The notes below the pieces were generated by a model, which did no database searches, was not told where the DNA came from, and saw only the letters and a program-made list of their open reading frames with translations. A stretch of DNA of 16,959 nucleotides, from NCBI GenBank assembly GCA_022571135.1, contig JACZYK010000025.1, positions 1 through 16,959 on the forward strand, in the 5' to 3' direction. The translations under genes were made by a program, and so were the position numbers. Shown here one piece after another: positions 6,974-13,647 of the stretch. The DNA comes from Bacteroidota bacterium. GTDB lineage: Bacteria; Bacteroidota; Rhodothermia; Rhodothermales; UBA10348. Numbering within the stretch: the stretch's first letter is position 1; each line of letters starts with the position of its first letter.

Positions 6974-6993
6974 CTTGATTCTTAAGCGTCAAG
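6974..6993. repeat. Imperfect 20-bp dyad centred on CTTAAG
   Basis: CTTGATTCTT and AAGCGTCAAG are complementary apart from two positions per arm. It lies 34 bases beyond the regulator gene's stop and upstream of the small peptide frame. It could be an operator or a weak terminator without a T-run. Confidence 0.3.
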
Positions 6994-7026
6994 CTGTTGG
7001 TATCAAAAACCAAAAGCGATCCGTTG

Positions 7027-8727
7027 CTATAATTCTGCGACCATGATATCGAATCGGCTGTGATCCGTCTTCGATATGAGAATGGACGAACCGTCCGGTG
7101 CTACGTCCATGCCACGGACGAACCTTCTGGGTTCCTGTCCAAGGCGAATGAGCACCGATGTCATGCCGGTGCTCAGATCAAAAGCTGAGATGGATGGAGT
7201 GTTCGCAGTGCGTTCTAAATAGTAAAGGAGGTCGCCACGGAGCGACCAGTTGGCCCAGTGTCCTAACGGAAGGTCTTCGGTGACTTTGGAATGCATGGTT
7301 CTTTCGGCATCCAGCCTCCAGATGCCCGCCTCGTCTATTTTAGCATAGAATAAAGATCCGTCTGCGCCTGACTCCTGCGCATAGTATCCGCCGTCTCGGG
7401 TAACCTGAACTGCATTGGACACAGGGCCGTCATCGGTCGCGTCCGCCTCTACGCTCCATATCTGCCAGGAACCGCCGCGGTTTGAACCAAAGTAAATGTA
7501 CCGTCCGTCAACTGACCAGGTGGGCAGGGTCTCCTCAGACGCATCGCTCGTTAAATGCTGCAGATTACCCCCAGCCGCGTTGACGATATAGATATCCGTG
7601 TGGCCCTGCACCCGTACGTCGAATACGATACGTTCCCCGTCGGGAGACCAGCTCGGATTCCCGACGATCCTCCCATTAAACCGGGTGAGACGCGTCGGCT
7701 GAGAACCGTCCGCGTTGCATATCCAGACCTCTTTCGTCCCGGAACGAGACGATACAAAGCTGATTTTACTGCCGTCGGGAGACCATGTTACATCCGGGCT
7801 GCTGGAAGGATTAATATCAGTAAGCTTTCGCTCGGAGCCTCCCGTCGCCGGCACTACGTAGATCCCCTTTTGAGAACGTGCAAACGCAATCTCCGAACCG
7901 TCCGGAGACCACGTAGGACTGTATTCATAAAACGGCGAATCTGTCAGCTGTAAAGCCGTTTCCGACGCAAGCGTTTTAACGTAGACATTCAGGTGGCCGT
8001 CATCAGGACCGCTCCATATAAAAGCTATGCGCGTACCGTCAGGAGACAAGAACGGGTGGATCTCGAAGCCCTGTGAACTTGTCACCGGTGTGGATACTGT
8101 GACGAGGGTTGGGGGTGCGTCTGACTGATCGGTGAAAGAATAGACCACAACGACCGCCGCGACGAGACCGAGACCGATGAGCGTAGTCCTAAGCCCGGGT
8201 ACGCTCTCAATCCGGCCCGTCCGGTCGGAGGTTGGCGCCATGTTTCTATCTGCGCCCGGATGAACAATCGTGCCTGCAGAATCGCCTCCCAGGGTCAGGA
8301 CCGGCTCCGGTAGACGATCGCCGGGTGAAAGTCGCATATCAACCGGTGCAATCAGCCGATATCCCGTGCGGTGAATCGTCTCAATTATCCTGGGTGAGCG
8401 CGCATCGTCTTGAAATATCTTTCGCAACTCGGAAATCGACCTGGATACGACATCGACGGTAACTACGACGTCTGACCATACTTCTTTGAGAAGCTCTTCC
8501 TTGGATACGACGTGTCCCGGCCGTTCGGACATGTACAACAGCACGTGCATGATCTTGGGTTCGACCTGCAATCGCTCACCTTCGTGTTCGATGCGGTTCA
8601 ATCTCGGCTGTATCAACCAGGATTCGATCCGAAAATCACTATGGTAATCACCGGTCATCGCTGAAATCAGCTCCGGGTAAACTGATGGACGTCCGCGTTC
8701 GGTAGTGAGACAATCTTCATACGCCAT
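7027..8727 (-). CDS. CadC-like winged-helix regulator with transmembrane segment and TolB-like propeller
   Basis: 566-residue membrane-bound transcription regulator. Residues 32-128 form an OmpR/PhoB-type winged helix (FRIESWLIQPRLNRI, a VSKEELLKEVWSD recognition region, and the wing IETIHRTGYRLIAPV). A Pro/Gly-rich linker follows, then one membrane span (about 179-198, TTLIGLGLVAAVVVVYSF). The periplasmic part (about 210-566) is a beta propeller of PD40/TolB-like blades with repeated WSPDGSEIAF-type motifs (at least five copies). DNA binding on the inside and a propeller sensor outside is the ToxR/CadC plan, with a propeller in place of the usual sensor domain. There is no receiver domain, so it is not a classical two-component regulator. 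The start at 8727 is the longest ATG; ATG 8658 would also keep the whole DNA-binding domain. It is divergent from the YceI-TPR gene over a 143-bp gap with phased repeats, its probable target. Confidence 0.9.
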   Translation of the reverse strand: MAYEDCLTTERGRPSVYPELISAMTGDYHSDFRIESWLIQPRLNRIEHEGERLQVEPKIMHVLLYMSERPGHVVSKEELLKEVWSDVVVTVDVVSRSISELRKIFQDDARSPRIIETIHRTGYRLIAPVDMRLSPGDRLPEPVLTLGGDSAGTIVHPGADRNMAPTSDRTGRIESVPGLRTTLIGLGLVAAVVVVYSFTDQSDAPPTLVTVSTPVTSSQGFEIHPFLSPDGTRIAFIWSGPDDGHLNVYVKTLASETALQLTDSPFYEYSPTWSPDGSEIAFARSQKGIYVVPATGGSERKLTDINPSSSPDVTWSPDGSKISFVSSRSGTKEVWICNADGSQPTRLTRFNGRIVGNPSWSPDGERIVFDVRVQGHTDIYIVNAAGGNLQHLTSDASEETLPTWSVDGRYIYFGSNRGGSWQIWSVEADATDDGPVSNAVQVTRDGGYYAQESGADGSLFYAKIDEAGIWRLDAERTMHSKVTEDLPLGHWANWSLRGDLLYYLERTANTPSISAFDLSTGMTSVLIRLGQEPRRFVRGMDVAPDGSSILISKTDHSRFDIMVAEL

Positions 8728-8768
8728 TGGATCCGTTGAGTTGAGACTGCCTCAAGATTGAGATGCAA

Positions 8769-8796
8769 ACCTCAGAAAAACCTCAATCAAACCTCA
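8769..8796. promoter_or_regulatory. Three ACCTCA direct repeats at 11-bp spacing
   Basis: ACCTCA starts at 8769, 8780 and 8791, exactly one helical turn apart, each preceded by A-rich sequence. A related GCCTCA is at 8749-8754. The complementary word TTGAG occurs at 8736-8740, 8741-8745 and 8758-8762. OmpR/PhoB-type winged helices bind tandem direct repeats with 11-bp period (the pho box is the known model). The site sits between a gene for such a DNA-binding domain and its divergent neighbour. That it is the regulator's operator is inference, but well supported by geometry and position. Confidence 0.65.
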
Positions 8797-8870
8797 CGAC
8801 TTTCTAGCGATTCGGCCGTCAAGAGCTTACCTGAAGACCTTCAGAACCCAACACAGACCGTCCAATCGAA

Positions 8871-9917
8871 ATGAAAACACTAATTCGGAACTCAATTTTA
8901 CTGGCAGTGCTCCTGGTCCTGCCATCTAACTCACGAGCTCAGGCTCCTCTGGAGCAACCAAACCTGATCCCTGGAATCCATGCTGAACTCTATAGTGTGG
9001 ATCGCTTGCATTCCACTTTGGAATTCTCGATAGGATTCCTGGGCTTGAGTCTGGTTAAAGGCACATTTAATGGTTACTCGGCGGCCATACTCTACGATCC
9101 GGAAGACGTCACGCGTACGTCCGTAACGTTTATCGCGGATGTGTCCACAATTGATACGGGCAGCAAAAGGAGGGATAAGGACTTGCAGAGTGAACGATTC
9201 TTCCATGCGGAAGCGTATCCGAGTATCCTGTTTGAAAGCGAAAGCATTGAAAGCACAGATTATGGCCTGGTAGCGACCGGACAGTTAACGATGCGCGGCG
9301 TGACCCGGACCGTATCGTTTCCCATCGAGCACGCTCTAAAGCGCACCCTGGACGAGGGATGGGGGAATGTGCGAATAGGGTTCAGCGGAAAGCTTTCGGT
9401 GAAGCGTAGTGACTACGGAATCAGCGGTGGCGATTTCTGGGGGATAAAAGTTCTTTCCGACGACGTGCAAATAGAGTTCTTTGCGCTCGGAACGGTGTCA
9501 AATATCGAGAGATGGGGTTATTCGCCAGCCGAGAAGCCAACGTATGCGGAAATCGTAGAGAAAACGGCCGCGGAAGAGGGCATCGACATCGCCCTCGAGA
9601 AGTTCCACTATGCACGCGAACACCAGCCGGACGACTATAATTACAGCTCTACGGACATGAACGTGCTCGGTTACAGACTTTTGCAACGACGGCAGTACGC
9701 CGATGCCCTGAAAATCTTCATGATGAATGCCGAAGAGAATCCGGACGATGCCGGTCTGCTGGACAGCGTTGCGGAGGCCTACGCGCTCCTCGGATATGCA
9801 GACGAGGCTATTGCATACTATCGCAAGGCCATAGAACTGAAGCCCTCGCTGGCGGGCGCCCTGGAAATGGTTCGTCGCTTAGAGGCACTGGATGCTTATT
9901 CCTCAAAATCGAATTGA
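8871..9917 (+). CDS. Secreted YceI-domain protein with C-terminal TPR repeats
   Basis: 348-residue exported protein. The N-terminus is a signal peptide (MKTLIRNSILLAVLLVLPSNSRAQ, probable cut after SRA). Residues about 38-205 form a YceI lipocalin-like barrel: ELYSVDRLHSTLEFSIG opens it, ATGQLTMRGVTRTVSFP is the typical central strand pair, and SVKRSDYGISG lies near its end. YceI proteins bind isoprenoid-type lipids in the periplasm. Residues about 256-340 are tetratricopeptide repeats (LGYRLLQRRQYADALKIF, then AYALLGYADEAIAYYRKAIE), a module often seen at the ends of exported hydrolases. YceI proteins are normally ~190 residues and single-domain, so the fusion is uncommon. No Shine-Dalgarno sequence is seen. 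It is divergent from the propeller regulator and probably controlled by the phased repeats between them. The ligand is unknown. Confidence 0.9.
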   Translation: MKTLIRNSILLAVLLVLPSNSRAQAPLEQPNLIPGIHAELYSVDRLHSTLEFSIGFLGLSLVKGTFNGYSAAILYDPEDVTRTSVTFIADVSTIDTGSKRRDKDLQSERFFHAEAYPSILFESESIESTDYGLVATGQLTMRGVTRTVSFPIEHALKRTLDEGWGNVRIGFSGKLSVKRSDYGISGGDFWGIKVLSDDVQIEFFALGTVSNIERWGYSPAEKPTYAEIVEKTAAEEGIDIALEKFHYAREHQPDDYNYSSTDMNVLGYRLLQRRQYADALKIFMMNAEENPDDAGLLDSVAEAYALLGYADEAIAYYRKAIELKPSLAGALEMVRRLEALDAYSSKSN

Positions 9918-10038
9918 GTCTGTCGCACCCGGGAACCGCAAGACCTGGCGGCATGTCGACGTCTTTGATTCGTTTCTCGTGCCTCGGTATGTTGTGCTCT
10001 CCCGTGACATGAACCTTTGGCCGGACGATCCCTTTTCT

Positions 10039-11244
10039 CTAATGGACGACCGGGAGAAGCCGGCCAGCGGACGCTTGCCCCGCCATGACCCGTAGATGAT
10101 AGACGCCCGACGAGAGACCTGAGGTGTCAAGTGTTACCCTTCTCAAGCCGATTGTGGATCGTGCATCGACGTGGCTGAGCACGACGCGGCCGAGCAGGTC
10201 GCTGACCTCGATTGTCACATCTGTCGGCCTTGTAGTCGATATCTCGACGGTCGCGAACGAATTCGAAGGGAGAGGGAAGATGCTCGTGAGTGTCAAAGTC
10301 CCGGGGATCTCGGCAGGGTCGTCGACGTCCGTACCCAGACCGAGGTGGAACAGGGCATAGACCGGAAGATGATCCGAGGTCATCGCCACGTACTGGGGGA
10401 GATCGCTCAGTAAATTCTCCATCCGGTCGGCCGAGCCCTCTTCGTACAGGGCGGCCGCTTCGTTCGTCAACAGGATATGGTCTATCGTAGAGCCGGTGGC
10501 GCAACCGGGAGAACTGCCGCAAAACGTTGCTGCATTTCGATCCTCCAGCTCGAGCGTCGCGAAGAAGTAGTCTTGAGCGTCATCGCGAAAATTCGCATAG
10601 GGTGATTCTCGACCCGATGTTATCGAGCGACGAATCTCATCGTTCAGATCGCCGAGAACAATCACGGGTTCACCGGCGAGGAGCGTGAAGTCGATTCGAT
10701 TCTTGATTCTCCTTGACGCGGCAAGTCGTTTTTCGTAAGAACCAAAGTCCGCAAAGGCCTTCATATGCACGGTGATCAATGTGAAGTCGACCGTTGTTCC
10801 GTCAATCGTGACCCGAGCATCCATCTGGATCGGTGGTCTGCTCGCGAAGTCAGCCGAGAAGTCTTCCAGAATATGGGATATCTGACTCCGGAGGCGGATC
10901 ACCCTCGTGTCGTAGATGAAGGCGATCCTCTGTTGACCACTGTTGGTTGCAAGCGCGCCTGCGAAGTTTGTCCCGAGCGCGTCAAGCAGATCGTCGAAGA
11001 GGCGGACGTCCGATATTTCCTGCAGGGCCCAGACGTCGATACCTGTCTCGGCGATAACTCTACGAACATTCTCAAACTGCTGAGCGTCATCCGATGGTCC
11101 GTTGCTGGTCGAGCCAAACCATTCGATGTTCCACGTAGCCACTTCGAAGGTCGCTTCGGAGCCGACGATCGGAAGGACCTGACTCGTGGCGGATGCGGCG
11201 CTCAGAGAGAGAAGGCCGATAAGAAGAAAGACAGAGCGATACAC
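10039..11244 (-). CDS. Secreted endonuclease/exonuclease/phosphatase-family enzyme with T9SS sorting domain
   Basis: 401-residue exported protein. The start is GTG at 11244, followed by a signal peptide (FLLIGLLSLSAASA). Residues about 32-300 are an EEP (DNase I-like) fold with all usual landmarks: W38-N39-I40-E41, Q75-E76 for the metal, H160 (TVHMK), G198-DLND with D199/N201, T-I-D255-H256, and S-D291-H292. It is therefore likely an active Mg-dependent nuclease or phosphodiesterase; the substrate cannot be told. Residues about 317-401 form a type IX secretion C-terminal sorting domain (SIFPLPSNSFATVEIS, VSDLLGRVV, and LSSGVYHLRV near the end). This implies passage through the outer membrane and surface attachment or release. 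It lies 71 nt after the NHL-lipoprotein gene on the same strand, so it may be the last gene of that operon. It is convergent with the YceI gene. Confidence 0.93.
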   Translation of the reverse strand: MYRSVFLLIGLLSLSAASATSQVLPIVGSEATFEVATWNIEWFGSTSNGPSDDAQQFENVRRVIAETGIDVWALQEISDVRLFDDLLDALGTNFAGALATNSGQQRIAFIYDTRVIRLRSQISHILEDFSADFASRPPIQMDARVTIDGTTVDFTLITVHMKAFADFGSYEKRLAASRRIKNRIDFTLLAGEPVIVLGDLNDEIRRSITSGRESPYANFRDDAQDYFFATLELEDRNAATFCGSSPGCATGSTIDHILLTNEAAALYEEGSADRMENLLSDLPQYVAMTSDHLPVYALFHLGLGTDVDDPAEIPGTLTLTSIFPLPSNSFATVEISTTRPTDVTIEVSDLLGRVVLSHVDARSTIGLRRVTLDTSGLSSGVYHLRVMAGQASAGRLLPVVH

Positions 11245-11315
11245 GCCGACTCGCTTTAAAAGGTAAGAGGAGGGAGTTGAACGCCCGTCACATGCGGCCA
11301 GTTCGTCAAGTCGGA

Positions 11316-12575
11316 TTACTCAAAGTCCGTGTTCAAACGGAAGCGGGAAATTCTGTGGTTTCCGGTGTCGGCTACGTATACGATCCGGTCAAAGTAACCG
11401 ACGCCCATGGGTGAACTGAACTGCATGGATCCGTTGCCTGTACCACCGAAAGAGACCACGACGGGTTTGGAGCTCCTGGATCCCGGAGGGGGGGCAACTC
11501 CCTCGACTCCCTGGCCTGTGAAAACGAACAGGCTGTCTTTGGCGGCATCGGTTACAAAGATATAGTTTGTTCCGTCGGCGGCCATCATCATGTCGCTGGG
11601 TCGTTTGAGCTTGAACGGTTCGTAGAGAAATCCATCGCCGCGCTCCGGATTGGTCGCAATCGATACCTTGCCGACATCCGGACTGTAAACGATTCCATCC
11701 GAGGTCACGACAGCTTTGATCGAGAGGGTGGGGAAGCGAAGATCAGGATCGCCTTCGTTGAGCGGTTCCTGAGATATCAGGAAATGCCGTTCCTGATTGA
11801 AAAACGATCGCTGCGGGGGATGGACGAACGTCATGACATCGGTCGGGCGAATAGAGCTCACAAGGCTCTCTCTTGTGGGACTCAGTTGAATGAGCGCCTG
11901 AATATTTACCCCGTCCGTGGTGAATTCGAGGATCGTATTATGAGGAAGAATTACGGAGCTGCGTCGATTTACAGGTCCCGTCCGCGAGACGTAAATGTGA
12001 TTGTTGAACAGAACGCCGACACCCGTGAACTCGACCTCGAGATCGGTCGGAATGGGGTCTCGGAGGTTGAACTTTCTGGAGTCGTCGTCAAAGGGATGCC
12101 AGATGATATCTTCTATCATTGGCGTTCCGGTTGTGATGCCGGAATAGTGCAGAACGACCGGTAGATTCCACACTTCGTTGTTTACGGTGGTGTCACGGCG
12201 GGCCGTGACGTAGACATGAAAGCGCCGGTCCTGGATTACCGACGTACCACCACCCACAATCGGGATGAATTGGTTTCCCCTGCCTGAGACATCGAGCACG
12301 TGCAGGCCGCGGGAATCGACCACGTAGAGCAGTTCGTCGTAACCGACATACACGTCCTGCGGAGAATCCAGCGTGCCACCGTCGCCCGCCTGGGTGAAGA
12401 AAGGAAAGAGTGCTACGTACTCGACTTCGTTCAGGAGTCCCGGCTCGCTTCTTCCGGCCTCGAAAATTTCCTCGGTCGTCTTATCCGACTTGCTACCCAG
12501 GATATCATCACAGCCCACGACCAGAACGGAGATGACGGTCAGCGTCGGAATGATATGCCCCAGAGCCCTTCTCAC
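11316..12575 (-). CDS. Lipoprotein with NHL-type beta-propeller repeats
   Basis: 419-residue lipoprotein. The only good start is a GTG at 12575, six nt after the PorV-like gene's stop. The signal peptide ends in lipobox VVGC (Cys22). The mature protein begins with a Ser/Lys/Glu-rich linker, compatible with surface export in this group. It then shows propeller blades: LDSPQDVYVGYDELLYVVD near 69, RPSDMMMAADGTNYIFVTD in the last third, and the canonical final NHL blade FSSPMGVGYFDRIVYVADTG, then NHRISRFRL. The middle is divergent. NHL propellers usually bind proteins or sugars and are rarely catalytic. Position directly behind a TonB receptor and a PorV-like barrel suggests it is a surface partner of the receptor, as SusD-type lipoproteins are for SusC, but the fold is different. 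Family good, role inferred. Confidence 0.85.
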   Translation of the reverse strand: MRRALGHIIPTLTVISVLVVGCDDILGSKSDKTTEEIFEAGRSEPGLLNEVEYVALFPFFTQAGDGGTLDSPQDVYVGYDELLYVVDSRGLHVLDVSGRGNQFIPIVGGGTSVIQDRRFHVYVTARRDTTVNNEVWNLPVVLHYSGITTGTPMIEDIIWHPFDDDSRKFNLRDPIPTDLEVEFTGVGVLFNNHIYVSRTGPVNRRSSVILPHNTILEFTTDGVNIQALIQLSPTRESLVSSIRPTDVMTFVHPPQRSFFNQERHFLISQEPLNEGDPDLRFPTLSIKAVVTSDGIVYSPDVGKVSIATNPERGDGFLYEPFKLKRPSDMMMAADGTNYIFVTDAAKDSLFVFTGQGVEGVAPPPGSRSSKPVVVSFGGTGNGSMQFSSPMGVGYFDRIVYVADTGNHRISRFRLNTDFE

Positions 12576-12581
12576 TTCAAT

Positions 12582-13646
12582 TTACAGTCCAATGTTGAAT
12601 CCTACGCGATGAATGGCGCCGAGCCTCTCCAACCTGCTGAATGCATAATCGAAGCGTAGCTGAGCTGCCGATACCGGAAAACGGATACCCACACCGAGAC
12701 TGGGTGTACGGTATTCCTCTACACCAAAACGATATCCCGTTCGCAGCATGAGCGTATGATTCCAGACATACTCCACACCGAGATTCCACGTCTCTGCGTT
12801 ATCGTTTGGATTATTTAGCTGTGCCGAGACGAACAGGTCCTGCGCAGCGTCCTGTCGAAGTACGTTGTAGGACATCCCCAGCAAAAACGTTGTCGGCGGA
12901 GTGATCGATTCGAAGTCTTTTTCCGTCCGAACGGACGGATCGTCGATTACCGTTCTAGAAAGTTCGCCGGAGGGAGTGCCGTCCAGACCGAAATTTCGAA
13001 TGGATACCGCCATTTGGGCACCCGTCGTACCCACTCGGTAGAAGATTCCAACGTCGAACACGACAGTGGATGTTGAAATTCCAGCCACACTCTCACGTAC
13101 ATATTTACCCGTGACGCCGTAGCTGAAGAGATCCGTTAGTCGTTGAGCGATCGTAAGTCCGAGCGCCACGTCGATGAACTGGAACGTTTCGCCCGTACCG
13201 AACGGTTCAAATTCGGTCGTGACATCCATCTCACCAGAGGTGAGCGTCTGCAGGCTCGCACCGATCGTGAGCGCCGGTCCCCGAAGATGGTACGAAATGG
13301 CTACGAAATCCATATTTACGTCTACGAAATACGAGGCGTGGTGAATACCCACCTGGAGGCCGTCAGTCTGCGCCGACATGGCCGGATTCCAGAACATCGC
13401 GCTGGCATCCGACGCAGTCGCGACGACCGCCTCGCCGAGAGCCGCGCCCCGCGGGTCGATCGGGATCTTAAGAAACTGGAATCCTGAAGTACCCGCCCGG
13501 TCCCCTCCGAGAGAGGGGAGAATCTGTGCCCGTGAGTCGCCCTTATCCACGGGAAGACCAAAAAGCAACAGCAGCATTACGCGAGCAATACACGCATAAA
13601 GTGGCTTCGTTACCCCTCTCGCCTTATATGTATGACGTTCGTTCAT
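12582..13646 (-). CDS. PorV/PorQ-family outer-membrane beta-barrel protein
   Basis: 354-residue outer-membrane barrel. It has a signal peptide (hydrophobic core RVMLLLLFGLPV, probable cut after DSRA). The family's N-terminal signature follows: GTSGFQFLKIPIDPRGAALG, then ATASDASAMFWNPA. The rest alternates strands and loops and ends in a strand closing FNIGL. PorV is the T9SS shuttle that binds the C-terminal sorting domain of cargo, and PorQ is a relative in the same family. These barrels are often present in several copies per genome and I cannot tell which paralog this is. It starts one nt after the TonB receptor stop (TGA-T-ATG), so it is translationally coupled. The T9SS cargo gene lies two genes downstream. 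Family call is firm; the claim that it serves that cargo is inference. Confidence 0.9.
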   Translation of the reverse strand: MNERHTYKARGVTKPLYACIARVMLLLLFGLPVDKGDSRAQILPSLGGDRAGTSGFQFLKIPIDPRGAALGEAVVATASDASAMFWNPAMSAQTDGLQVGIHHASYFVDVNMDFVAISYHLRGPALTIGASLQTLTSGEMDVTTEFEPFGTGETFQFIDVALGLTIAQRLTDLFSYGVTGKYVRESVAGISTSTVVFDVGIFYRVGTTGAQMAVSIRNFGLDGTPSGELSRTVIDDPSVRTEKDFESITPPTTFLLGMSYNVLRQDAAQDLFVSAQLNNPNDNAETWNLGVEYVWNHTLMLRTGYRFGVEEYRTPSLGVGIRFPVSAAQLRFDYAFSRLERLGAIHRVGFNIGL

Positions 13647-13647
13647 A

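Larger units (their letters stand above)
6705..7026. other. AT-richer gap with one small candidate gene
   Basis: No long gene is present in these 322 bases. The stretch is visibly less GC-rich than its neighbours. It contains a small Cys-rich reading frame with a plausible promoter, an imperfect dyad at 6974-6993 and a short ACCC-TAAT-GGGT inverted repeat near 6715. Together with the split gene beside it, it looks like accessory DNA between tRNA-Ser and the regulator gene. Confidence 0.4.

Noticed and set aside
9918..10038. Possible terminator between the convergent YceI and nuclease genes
   Set aside because: I found no stable hairpin followed by a T-run in these 121 bases.
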